Shown here in pieces: positions 40,607-48,540 of a stretch of DNA of 50,123 nucleotides; the stretch's first letter is position 1; every line of letters starts with the position of its first letter. A model generated the notes under the pieces. It saw nothing but the letters and a program-made list of their open reading frames with translations, searched no databases and was not told the origin of the DNA. The stretch is taken from the NCBI GenBank assembly GCA_019746135.1, contig JAIESI010000022.1, positions 1-50,123 on the forward strand, given 5' to 3'. Source of the stretch: Xanthobacteraceae bacterium (GTDB lineage Bacteria > Pseudomonadota > Alphaproteobacteria > Rhizobiales > Xanthobacteraceae). The position numbers and the translations under genes are program-made.

Positions 40607-42319
40607 CTATCTCGCCGGCAGCACCGCATCGATCAGAGCTGTGCGCTTATTCGCGAGCGACTCAACGGCAACCCTGACCGCTTGCTCGAACTCGGCCGCC
40701 GAGGTCGCTCGCGACGCAAAGAAGCCGAACGTCGACGCGAGCTCCGTAAAGTGCGGCATATCGATCTTCACGCCATACTCGTAGCCGACCGCGTTGCCGG
40801 CGCCATCCGGATAGAACAGCTTGTGGCCGGCTTTCATCGTCGAGTAGCCACGGTTGTTGAGCACGATAACGAGGATCGGTATCTGATGCTGCTCCGAGGC
40901 GCCGAAGGCCTGCACGATCGGGTTGTAGAGCATGCTTCCGTCGCCAACGATGAGCACGACGGGCTGATCTGGTGCGGCGAGCTTCAGCCCCAAAGACAGA
41001 CCGAGGCCCTGCCCCAGCCCGCCGAGCGCGGCGCGGAAGAACGTCCCCCCGCACTGGATCGCCAGATGGCGGCGCAGCGGAACGGCGTGCGAGAGGGTCT
41101 CATCGACAAAGATGGCGTTGGCGGGAAGGAACTCCTCCAGGATCGCGCACATGGAGGCGATGCTCAGCGCACCGCTCTGACGATCGGCATTCTTCTCGCG
41201 CTCGACCTCGGCCACGAACGCGGCATGCGCCGCCTCCCATCTCGAGCGGCGCGCCGCGACTGCCGTGGTCGAGAGCCGCTGCTCGCCGACGGCCTCTCTC
41301 AGCAGCTGGAGCGTAGGTGCGATGTCGCCTTCAAGGTACTCGTCGGCCTGCATGTTCTGGTAGATCAGCCAATCTTTGATGGGATGATCGCTCAGCGCGA
41401 CAATGCGCCCCCTGGTCCTGCGCCGGGATGGAGGATTGAAGGGTGTCCGCCCGCCGACGAGCAGCACCAGGTCCGCTGCCTCGAGATGCTGGAATGAACC
41501 ATATCCCAGCCACAGCGGATGCTTGGTCGGAAAGTTTGCGAAGCTATTGCCCGGCGCACCTACCACGGGAATGGCGAAAGCCTCGGCGAGCTCTCTCAGA
41601 GCATCGAACGCCGCGCTATCGCTACCAGCTTGCTCCACTAAAATGACGGGGTTGTCCGCTTGCGCGATGCGGCCCGCTACTCTCGCTATGTCAGACTGGA
41701 GCGGCACACGCATTGGCACGGGCGGAGCAGCGGAGATCTCCTCAGGGGGAGTCCAGCGCTGCAGCATGTACTCCAAAGGAATATCGAGATGTACGGGTCC
41801 CCGCGGCGTCCTTCTGCTCATCTCTCCCGCGCGAAGTACGCTATGGTAGAGGGTCGCGGCGCTATGCACACGCGCTGACCACTTCGTGAGCGTCTCGGTG
41901 TAGCGGTTCGCGCCGCCCGAGCTGACACCCGTGTACCACTGGAGCTCCATCGGCTGCTCCGGATCTTCACCGAGCGTGACGGACTCTCCCGACAGCACGA
42001 GGAGCGCAGCCTCAGCGCGCGTCGCGCTATACAAGGCCATGGCTCCTTGCAGGATGCCGACCGAGGCGTGCAGAAGGACGGCCTGCATGCGTCCTGTCTT
42101 CAGGAACAGGCCCATCGCGATGTTGACCGCGAGCGTCTCGTGCCAGCACTGCACGAACTTTGGACCAGCGATGCCGTCCAGCTTCTGTCTGCTGAGCGCT
42201 TCCCAGACCGGCGACCATTCAGACCCAGGAGACGTGACGACGTAGTCTACACCCTGCTGCCGCAGCGCCTCGACGATGGCTTCGCCGCCATCAAGCTTCG
42301 CATTCGATCTTGCATCCAT
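40607..42319 (-). CDS. Thiamine-diphosphate-dependent enzyme (acetolactate synthase-like)
   Basis: A 570-residue ThDP enzyme. The N-terminal pyrimidine domain has the Glu of CWHETLAVNIAMGLFLKTG. There is a middle Rossmann-like domain. The C-terminal pyrophosphate domain contains the GDGSMLYN...VLNNRGYS metal/ThDP motif (GDG-x-about 25-NN). The sequence is divergent from true IlvB. Decarboxylation or carboligation of a 2-oxoacid is the general chemistry (benzoylformate, oxalyl-CoA and related enzymes share it). Last gene of a minus-strand series with TctC, GlcG-like, RidA-like and 3-hydroxyanthranilate dioxygenase genes. No good ribosome-binding site precedes ATG 42319. Confidence 0.85.
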   Translation of the reverse strand: MDARSNAKLDGGEAIVEALRQQGVDYVVTSPGSEWSPVWEALSRQKLDGIAGPKFVQCWHETLAVNIAMGLFLKTGRMQAVLLHASVGILQGAMALYSATRAEAALLVLSGESVTLGEDPEQPMELQWYTGVSSGGANRYTETLTKWSARVHSAATLYHSVLRAGEMSRRTPRGPVHLDIPLEYMLQRWTPPEEISAAPPVPMRVPLQSDIARVAGRIAQADNPVILVEQAGSDSAAFDALRELAEAFAIPVVGAPGNSFANFPTKHPLWLGYGSFQHLEAADLVLLVGGRTPFNPPSRRRTRGRIVALSDHPIKDWLIYQNMQADEYLEGDIAPTLQLLREAVGEQRLSTTAVAARRSRWEAAHAAFVAEVEREKNADRQSGALSIASMCAILEEFLPANAIFVDETLSHAVPLRRHLAIQCGGTFFRAALGGLGQGLGLSLGLKLAAPDQPVVLIVGDGSMLYNPIVQAFGASEQHQIPILVIVLNNRGYSTMKAGHKLFYPDGAGNAVGYEYGVKIDMPHFTELASTFGFFASRATSAAEFEQAVRVAVESLANKRTALIDAVLPAR

Positions 42320-42366
42320 ACCGCGTGGGCTCGCTATGCAGCACGATCAGCCGCGCGCCAGATGAT

Positions 42367-43350
42367 CTAGCGATTGTCTGCCTTCACTCCCGTGCGCGCC
42401 ACAATATCGCGCCATCTCGCAATCTCCGAGGAGATGAACGCAGTCAGCTCGTCCGGCGTGGTGGTCACCGGGAATGCTCCGAGCGTCTCGAAACGCTCCA
42501 GTACCGACTTATCGGCGACCGCGCTTCGCACTTCCCTGCTGAGGCGGTCGATAATCGGCTTCGGTGTGCCGCGCGGCGCGAGCAGCGCAAACCAGGCGCT
42601 CGAATCCGGCTGAGCGTAGCCTGCCTCGGCAAGCGTCGGGAGGTTCCTGACGGCGGCCAGTCGCTTGTCCGCGCCTACGGCGAGCGCCTTGACGCTGCCC
42701 GCTTGCATAGGCGCCAAGACATTCGACAGGACGGTAAAGGTGACCGGAACCTCGCCGCTGATGAGGTCTGAGACCAGCTGCGATGTCGCGCGATACGGAA
42801 CGTGCGTCATCTCGATACCCGTGAGATATGCAAAGTACGCACCCGAGAGGTGAGAGGCGCTGCCATTGCCGATCGAGCTGTACGTCACCAGGGACGTCTT
42901 CGGCTTCTGCTTTGCGAACGCGATAAACTCCGAGACCGTGTTCACCGGAAGCTTCGCGTTCACGGCCAGCAGATTTGGCATGGTCGCGACCCGCGTGATG
43001 GGCGCAAAATCCTGCTCCGGATCGTACGGAAGATCGGTCAGGACCTTATTGACCGTGAGCGGGCCTGAAGCCGTGAATACAAGCGTGTAGCCATCGGCAG
43101 CGGCCGTGGTTATGGCCTTCGTGCCCATGACGCCGCCGGCACCCGGCCGGTTTTCGACGACGAAGCGCTGTCCCATGCTGGCGCCCATGCGCTCCAGCAC
43201 GACGCGCGCGATGACGTCGCTGCCGCTGCCGCCGGCAAAGGGAACGATCACCTGAATTGGACGGCTCGGATACTCATCGGCGCGTGCGGCGCTCGGCAAC
43301 CAGCCGAGGCAACACATCATAGCCCCCCAGAACAACAATGACTTTCGCAT
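42367..43350 (-). CDS. Bug/TctC-family periplasmic solute-binding protein (paralogue 3)
   Basis: A 327-residue Bug protein. The signal peptide (MRKSLLFWGAMMCCLGWLPS, cleavage near residue 24) precedes DEYPSRPIQVIVPFAGGSGSD. VVENRPGAGGVMGTKAI and the later LPTLAEAGY are canonical family blocks. It differs clearly from the 9-11 kb pair (GSGSD rather than GGSTD). GGGAGGGG precedes ATG 43350. It sits in the dioxygenase operon without TctA/TctB partners nearby. It may use another transporter's membrane subunits or serve as a receptor. Probable ligand: an aromatic or unsaturated carboxylate; inference. Confidence 0.9.
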   Translation of the reverse strand: MRKSLLFWGAMMCCLGWLPSAARADEYPSRPIQVIVPFAGGSGSDVIARVVLERMGASMGQRFVVENRPGAGGVMGTKAITTAAADGYTLVFTASGPLTVNKVLTDLPYDPEQDFAPITRVATMPNLLAVNAKLPVNTVSEFIAFAKQKPKTSLVTYSSIGNGSASHLSGAYFAYLTGIEMTHVPYRATSQLVSDLISGEVPVTFTVLSNVLAPMQAGSVKALAVGADKRLAAVRNLPTLAEAGYAQPDSSAWFALLAPRGTPKPIIDRLSREVRSAVADKSVLERFETLGAFPVTTTPDELTAFISSEIARWRDIVARTGVKADNR

Positions 43351-43369
43351 CGACCCCTCCCGCCATCTT

Positions 43370-43391
43370 GCAGGCGATACCCTCCGCCTGC
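43370..43391 (-). other. Intercistronic hairpin upstream of TctC paralogue 3
   Basis: A 7-bp stem, GCAGGCG / CGCCTGC with an 8-base spacer, lies in the 72-bp gap between the GlcG-like and TctC genes. It could adjust relative expression. No U-tract. Confidence 0.35.
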
Positions 43392-43422
43392 CATTTGTCT
43401 GCTTCGCCGGTTCGCTGCCGGA

Positions 43423-43824
43423 TCACTGCTCGAGCGCAGCGAGCCCCGCGAGAGCGATCTGCTCATCTTCCTTGGACTGCACTCCGGACACGCCGATACC
43501 GCCTACACATTCTCCCCCATACGTGAGCGGCACGCCACCTTGGAGCATCATGTCCGCCGGGAACGTCAAGAAACCGGGACGCTCCTTTGCGCGATCCTCC
43601 CAGAACTTGGTCGGCCGACGCGTAACCGCCGAGGTGCGAGCCTTCCGAAGGGCGACCTCCGCGGAGATCGGCGCGGCTCCCTCCATCCGCTCGGCCAACA
43701 GAAGCGCCCCGAGCTCATCGACGATAACGATCATCGCTTGCCAGCTATTTCGGCTCGCTTCCGCTTTGCAGGCGGCCATGATGCGGTGGGCATCCTCGGA
43801 CGTAAGGCACGGGCGGGTTCTCAT
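43423..43824 (-). CDS. GlcG/HbpS-family protein
   Basis: A 133-residue protein of the GlcG/HbpS (DUF336) family. IVIVDELGALLLAERMEGAAP, a KARTSAV helix, and the glycine-rich end GGVPLTYGGECVGGIGVSGV are diagnostic. Members bind heme or cobalamin or are orphan accessory proteins in oxidation pathways; function is mostly unknown. AGGTGG precedes ATG 43824. It lies 11 bp after the RidA-like gene. Confidence 0.85.
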   Translation of the reverse strand: MRTRPCLTSEDAHRIMAACKAEASRNSWQAMIVIVDELGALLLAERMEGAAPISAEVALRKARTSAVTRRPTKFWEDRAKERPGFLTFPADMMLQGGVPLTYGGECVGGIGVSGVQSKEDEQIALAGLAALEQ

Positions 43825-43835
43825 GAAACCACCTG

Positions 43836-44222
43836 CTAGACCTCAGCGATGCAGTCGATCTCGAGCAGGAACTCCTTCCGGGGCAACCTTGCTTCGATGG
43901 TTGTACGAGCCGGCCACTTGGAAGAGTCGTCGCCGAAGAATTCTCGATAGATATCGTTCATCTCGTCAAAGTCCGCGCGACGGTCGAGATAGACATTCAC
44001 CTTCGCGACCTTCTCGAGCGAGCTTCCCGCGTACTCCAGGGTACGACGAACGTTCGTGAGCGCCTGCCGCATCTGCGTAGCGAAATCGCCTTTCGCCACC
44101 TGCACGTCCTTGTCGTATCCCGGGAAGCCGGAGACGAACAGAAGGTTTCCGACCTTCACCGCATTGGAGTGCGGCGACTTCGACCGCGGCAGCTCCGGAT
44201 TGTTGACGACTACTCTCGACAT
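43836..44222 (-). CDS. RidA/YjgF-family protein, candidate 2-aminomuconate deaminase
   Basis: A 128-residue RidA-superfamily protein. SPHSNAVKVGNLLFVSGFPG, TNVRRTLEYAGSSLEKVAKVNVYL and the C-terminal ARTTIEARLPRKEFLLEIDCIA follow the family. The Arg of PARTT, used by RidA for imine hydrolysis, is present. In 3-hydroxyanthranilate pathways (nba/amn) the 2-aminomuconate deaminase belongs to this family, and a 3-hydroxyanthranilate dioxygenase gene lies 62 bp upstream. A pathway role is therefore likely. A generic enamine/imine deaminase role remains possible. Confidence 0.8.
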   Translation of the reverse strand: MSRVVVNNPELPRSKSPHSNAVKVGNLLFVSGFPGYDKDVQVAKGDFATQMRQALTNVRRTLEYAGSSLEKVAKVNVYLDRRADFDEMNDIYREFFGDDSSKWPARTTIEARLPRKEFLLEIDCIAEV

Positions 44223-44284
44223 CCAGTTCCCCTATGACAGTTGCTTCTCTCGCGACAGGCCCGGCTCAGCCCTTGCGTGCTTGT

Positions 44285-44851
44285 TCATCGCGCGGGCTTG
44301 GCGAGCGCTGACGCGCCGCTTCTCCAGACGGTCGGCGTACGGCGGTTTGGATCCTTGCTCCATTCGCGCCAGGCGGCCTGCACATTGGTGAGGTCTTGCT
44401 CGATGTTCGCAACGAGGAACTCGCCGCGAAACTCGAGCTCGCCGGCGTCGCTGTACCATTCGAGCGCGTCAACCTCGCCCGGCTGCCGGTAGCGCTCGAT
44501 GACGAGCCCCACGCATCCCTCAGGTCGCTGAGGCGAGTGGCGAACGTGCGACGGAAGGAGGAACATCTCCCCTTCCCTGACGATGACCTGACTGCGATGG
44601 CGCGACACCGGGTCGATCAGGTTGAGCGTGACGTCGCCCTTGAGCTGGATGAAGAGCTCCTCGCCCGGGTCGTCGTGATAATCCGGCCGATAGTTTGGCC
44701 CGCCGACCATCATCACGATGAAGTTCTGCCAGTCGCGCTTCCAGAACTGGAAGTTGCCGATCGGCGGCTGGAGTTGGGCCTTGTTCGCTGCGATCCACTG
44801 CTCGAGGTTGATCGGCGTATTCGGCCCTGGATCTGTCACGTCAATCTCCAT
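44285..44851 (-). CDS. nbaC: 3-Hydroxyanthranilate 3,4-dioxygenase
   Basis: A 188-residue cupin dioxygenase that opens the 3-hydroxyanthranilate ring to 2-amino-3-carboxymuconate semialdehyde with Fe(II) and O2. Signature: PNYRPDYHDDPGEELFIQLKGD (metal His and Glu), then FLLPSHVRHSPQRP with the third metal ligand His. The start PINLEQWIAANKAQLQPPIGN is typical. I chose ATG 44851; a TTG at 44896 would add 15 residues with no better ribosome-binding site. It heads a series with RidA-like, GlcG-like, TctC and ThDP genes. The usual next enzymes (decarboxylase ACMSD, semialdehyde dehydrogenase) are not in this operon. Confidence 0.88.
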   Translation of the reverse strand: MEIDVTDPGPNTPINLEQWIAANKAQLQPPIGNFQFWKRDWQNFIVMMVGGPNYRPDYHDDPGEELFIQLKGDVTLNLIDPVSRHRSQVIVREGEMFLLPSHVRHSPQRPEGCVGLVIERYRQPGEVDALEWYSDAGELEFRGEFLVANIEQDLTNVQAAWREWSKDPNRRTPTVWRSGASALAKPAR

Positions 44852-45217
44852 CTCATCCGGGAGGTGCGGTCCGGCAATGGGCGGCCCCGGCGTCAAGGTA
44901 CCGGCGCCAGCTCAGTCGCACTCGCTTCCGGACTCGCTCGGCAAAGCGCTCGCTGCGATCCATGGAAGGTCAACGCTGCTGCGCTGTAAATGCTGGAATC
45001 CTTCTTGATCCATAAGCTTTCCAAATCGATCGACACGATAGCAGCGCGCTCCCGCCCAGCGATTCCATAAGTCCAGTTTATCGATGGATATCAATCCGCG
45101 CATTGAACCGCCCGACGCGACATCTAGCATTGTCAGCAGCGACAAGGATCGATCCAACCGCTCGCAGAGCAGCCGACTGCTGCGATCGCAAAGCCTTTAG
45201 AACCGGAGCGCAGGCGC
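44852..45217. other. Divergent intergenic region, no confident element
   Basis: A 366-bp gap between the dioxygenase and luciferase-like genes. I see no -24/-12 box, no TGT-N11-ACA site and no convincing terminator. A minus-strand frame at 44912-45157 encodes 81 residues unlike any family I recognise. Some ATCGAT-rich stretches (45023-45035, 45079-45085) could be operator parts for the LysR protein. Confidence 0.3.
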
Positions 45218-46306
45218 ATGAAATTTGCTCACTTCTCTCACGTGTGGGGCAAGCCCGATATGACCGCGCACGCGCGATACGAGCAGCTCTGGCGCGAGCT
45301 CGAGCTGTGCGACGAGCTCGGATTCGACTATAGCTTCTGCGTCGAGCACCACTTTCGACCTGACGAGAGCTGGATGTCTTCGCCGGCGCTCTACGCCGTC
45401 GGCGGCAATGCGCGCACCAGGCGTCTGCGCGTAGGCGTCATGGGATTTGTCGTCCCTCTCCACCACCCCCTCCGGCTCGCGGAAGAGATCGCCATCGTCG
45501 ATCAGATGTCTGGCGGCCGCTTTGAGTGCGGTCTCGTCCCGGGCATCAGCCCCGGATACTTCACGCCCTTTGGGATCGATTACAACTTTCGAAAGTCGCC
45601 GACATTCGAGTTTGTAAATTATCTGCGGGCCGCCTACGGCGAGGCGCAGCCGTTCTCGTTCAAGGGCGACAACTTCACCACCGATAGTGCGCTGCTTGCC
45701 GTACAGCCGGTCCAACGTCCCCATCCGCCGCTCTGGATGATGAGCCGCGACCCGCAGACCCTTGCGTTTTGCGCGGAGAACGGGATCAACACCGGCTACT
45801 TCATCAGTGTCTCTCGCGCCGAAGCCGGACCGCGGTACCGCAAGTTTCTCGAAGACTGGAATCGGCACGGTCACAAGACGAAGCCGAACATCGGCTACAG
45901 CACCGTCGTCTATGTCGACGAGACCGATGAGAATGCGCTCGAGCGGGGGCTCCAGCGCGCGAGCCAGGCCTATGTCGGACTTCTCCCGCTCGCGGAGCGG
46001 GGCGAGACATTCCAGGACCGCCTGATGCGTCAACGCAAGCGATTTGAAGAGAGGGGCGAGCACAGCGCGGCGAAGATCATGTCGAGCATGTTCGATCCGA
46101 ACTTCATGCTGCAGAACGAGCTCGTGTTCATCGGCTCGCCAAAGACGGTCGCGGACAAGATCCGCAAGGCCTCCGAGATCGGCTTCTTTAACACGCTGAT
46201 GTGCGAGTTCAACTTTGCCGACCTGCCGGAAGCGGACCTGATGCGTTCGATCCGGCTCTTTGGCGAAGAGGTTATTCCGGCACTGAGGGGCTACGAACCC
46301 TTTTAG
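45218..46306 (+). CDS. LLM-class (luciferase-like) flavin-dependent monooxygenase
   Basis: A 362-residue TIM-barrel flavoenzyme. It has the CVEHHFRPDESWM motif (EHH, as in bacterial luciferase alpha-like members), VGVMGFVVPLHHPLRLAEEIAIVDQMSGGRFECGLVPG, and a late FIGSPKTVADKIRKASEIGF segment. Such enzymes use reduced FMN, from a separate reductase not seen here, and O2 to oxidise or cleave substrates. GGAG precedes ATG 45218. It is divergent from the dioxygenase operon and may belong to the same pathway. Substrate unknown. Confidence 0.9.
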   Translation: MKFAHFSHVWGKPDMTAHARYEQLWRELELCDELGFDYSFCVEHHFRPDESWMSSPALYAVGGNARTRRLRVGVMGFVVPLHHPLRLAEEIAIVDQMSGGRFECGLVPGISPGYFTPFGIDYNFRKSPTFEFVNYLRAAYGEAQPFSFKGDNFTTDSALLAVQPVQRPHPPLWMMSRDPQTLAFCAENGINTGYFISVSRAEAGPRYRKFLEDWNRHGHKTKPNIGYSTVVYVDETDENALERGLQRASQAYVGLLPLAERGETFQDRLMRQRKRFEERGEHSAAKIMSSMFDPNFMLQNELVFIGSPKTVADKIRKASEIGFFNTLMCEFNFADLPEADLMRSIRLFGEEVIPALRGYEPF

Positions 46307-46463
46307 CTGGACGGCCGTTTGCGGATTTTCGAAGCCGGACTAAAGCGGCGTGAGATCCATCGCGGGCGGAAGGAAGGGACATCCGCCATGCGCACTCAAG
46401 AGGCATCGCTGCATCGTTTCAACCGGCTCCTGAGGAGTTTGAGCACGCCCGTAATGATCGAGA

Positions 46464-46811
46464 TCACACGCGGTTTGTGTTGCCGGAGGTAGACGTCAAC
46501 AAGGTCTTGAAGCGGTAGACGTCAACAAGGTCTTGAAGAAGCGGTACAGCTTGGCCGGTCCCATCCATCATGGGAGCGATTTGCGTGAGCAACAACTTGT
46601 CGGTCTTGGCCTGCCTGACAGCCTTCCCCCACAATTCGTAATCCGACCTCAGTCTGGCCGCGAAGTCTTGCCGCGGTGACACGCGCCTGTCGAACCCTTG
46701 CCGTTGCAGTTGTTCCGCAATGGTCGGATCCTTCATGGTTGTCTGGATCGCCGCGGCAAGCTTGGCTGTGATCGCAGCCGGCAGATTGGCGGGGCCGAGG
46801 AACCCGTGCGG
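46464..46811 (-). pseudogene. Decayed Bug/TctC-family gene, C-terminal remnant
   Basis: The minus strand reads HGFLGPANLPAAITAKLAAA, then MKDPTIAEQLQRQGF and LRSDYELWGKAVRQAK. This is the C-terminal third of a TctC/Bug protein (typically F..APAGTP..I..L......KDPE....L...G). There is no signal peptide or N-terminal two thirds. Upstream of about 46811 the frame loses family character. The homology ends near 46596, and the open frame then runs through a 26-bp tandem duplication to 46464. It is non-functional in this form. It is related to, but different from, the three intact Bug genes here. Confidence 0.6.
46488..46539. repeat. Tandem 26-bp duplication
   Basis: Two adjacent 26-bp units (46488-46513 and 46514-46539), each beginning GGTAGACGTCAACAAGGTCT, are identical at 25 positions. 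The unit length is not a multiple of three, so it shifts the reading frame of the decayed TctC tail. Slippage duplication is the likely origin. Confidence 0.85.
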
Positions 46812-47066
46812 CCCTGGCCGGTTGCGTCCTGACGCTAAAAAATCGCACCCTCAGCCCCTTGGTCGAGCATTTCATCGAAGAAGTCCGCGCGTTCACGCGC
46901 GGGCAATCCGGTAAGGTGCCAACCCGAACCCGCCACCGAGAGCACAAGGCTTAGCGGCGAGTGTGCGCGCCAACTGACAAGGTTTTCAGCCATTGCTTAT
47001 CAGTCGCACCGACGTTTCGGTACCCCCGGTGTTTCGTTGTCTTCGTGGGCAGACCCGGCTTGGATG

Positions 47067-48479
47067 CTATCCCCTGCTCCATTGTGGCATCGTGCGCTGG
47101 TTCAATTCGGCCCTCGCGATAATTTCTGCTGCCCTGCGCTGCCCCCTATCGAGCAGACCATGGACGTCAACCCGGCTGACCAGCTGATATTCGCGGACCA
47201 CTACCTTGCCGTTCACCAGAACAGTATGCGCATCGCTGCCCTTGGCGGAGCAGACCAATGCGCTGACCGGATTGTTCACTGGGCCACAATGCGGGTTTGC
47301 GAGATTGAACATGGCGATATCCGCGCGCTTGCCGGGCTCGAGTGAGCCGATCTCGTGCTCTAGGCCGAGTGCTTTTGCTGCGTTGATTGTAGCGAACTCC
47401 AGCGAACGCTCCGGTGGCATGGCGCTGGGGTCAAGATGCTTCACGTTCTGCAAGAGCAAGCACGCCTTCATTTGCTCAACCATATCGACCGAATAGTCGA
47501 CCATGGGACCGTCCGATCCCAATGCGACGTTGACACCAGCTCGGGCCATGGCCGCGGCCGGGCCAATGCCGCCGGCGCGAATGGCCTCGCTGGTGGGCGT
47601 GTAGACAACGCTTGCGCCGCTTCCCGCGATCAATTCGATGTCGGTCTCGGAGCAATGAATGCAGTGGGCGAGAATAAAGTGGTCGTCGAGCAGACCCAAT
47701 TGCGCCAACGCTTGCGTCTCCGTCCGTCCGGTCTTCCGCATGAGCTGCAGATAGCTTTTGTCGAAGGACAAGGTCCCAGCGGCGTGATGGGTCGACACCT
47801 TCAAGCCAAAGCGATCTGAGAGCTCCTTGCATTCGATCAGCATCGACTCGGATGCCACACCCGCTTCCATTGCAACCGCGTTGCACTCGACCGCGAGACA
47901 AAGGCGGATGAGACCGTCAGAACGGCTCTGCCAGTGCGGAATGAGCCCATCGAGGAAAGCGATTTCCTCGGGAAGAGTCCTTGGATGACGCGGGTTTCCA
48001 GGCAGCCTGCATTGCACCTCCTTTCCGACGACTTGCCGGATTCCCAGCTCAATGGCCGGGCGGGAGAGCTTTTCGAGTGTTGCTTCCGTCGAAGCGAGAC
48101 GCAGGTGATTCAAGCTGCAGGTCGTGCCGGACAGTAGCATTTCGATGTTCGCAAGATACGACGTCAGTTCCATATCGTCGTCGGTGAGATACGGTGTGAC
48201 TTTGAACACCACCTGCGGAAACCAGTCCTCGATCAACAGGCCGTTCGCGAGACCCTTGAAGAGGTGATAGTAGAAATGCTGGTGCGCATTGATGAGCCCG
48301 GGAATGACGATCATGCCGGACGCATCGATGACGTTCTCGAAAGGTCCGTCGAGCCGAGCGTCGCCCGGGCTCACCTTCTCGATTTTCGTACCATTGACAA
48401 CGACCGACCCTGCCGAGAACACGTCGCGTTGACGGTTCATCGTGACGACGTACCCGTTGCGTATCAGCGTTCGCGTCAT
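47067..48479 (-). CDS. Atz/Trz-type amidohydrolase (8-oxoguanine deaminase/chlorohydrolase family)
   Basis: A 470-residue metal-dependent amidohydrolase. MIVIPGLINAHQHFYYHLFKG supplies the first His-x-His. KVSTHHAAG, FILAHCIHCSETDIELI and VALGSDGPMVDY supply the remaining His and the metal Asp. The C-terminal strand set is normal (EIGSLEPGKRADIAMFNL). The family deaminates or dechlorinates N-heterocycles (guanine analogues, triazines). Metal residues appear complete, unlike the CodA-like protein at 6611. The ribosome-binding site is weak. It follows the flavin monooxygenase gene by 61 bp on the same strand. Substrate not predictable. Confidence 0.85.
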   Translation of the reverse strand: MTRTLIRNGYVVTMNRQRDVFSAGSVVVNGTKIEKVSPGDARLDGPFENVIDASGMIVIPGLINAHQHFYYHLFKGLANGLLIEDWFPQVVFKVTPYLTDDDMELTSYLANIEMLLSGTTCSLNHLRLASTEATLEKLSRPAIELGIRQVVGKEVQCRLPGNPRHPRTLPEEIAFLDGLIPHWQSRSDGLIRLCLAVECNAVAMEAGVASESMLIECKELSDRFGLKVSTHHAAGTLSFDKSYLQLMRKTGRTETQALAQLGLLDDHFILAHCIHCSETDIELIAGSGASVVYTPTSEAIRAGGIGPAAAMARAGVNVALGSDGPMVDYSVDMVEQMKACLLLQNVKHLDPSAMPPERSLEFATINAAKALGLEHEIGSLEPGKRADIAMFNLANPHCGPVNNPVSALVCSAKGSDAHTVLVNGKVVVREYQLVSRVDVHGLLDRGQRRAAEIIARAELNQRTMPQWSRG

Positions 48480-48540
48480 GGGTCGGGGGAGAGTGGTTTA
48501 TCGGATCTCCAGCCTGGGCGACAGCGAGCTCCACGCATCA

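Noticed and set aside
44912-45157. An 81-codon minus-strand frame in the dioxygenase/luciferase-like gap
   Set aside because: No ribosome-binding site, no family resemblance and a position inside a divergent promoter region. Kept only as a remark.
46388-46492. A 34-codon plus-strand frame after the luciferase-like gene
   Set aside because: Ends within the tandem duplication and has no known counterpart; not distinguishable from chance.
46835-46993. A 52-codon minus-strand frame (MAENLVSWRAHSPLS...) next to the decayed TctC
   Set aside because: No ribosome-binding site or recognisable homology. It may be a scrap of the same decayed region.
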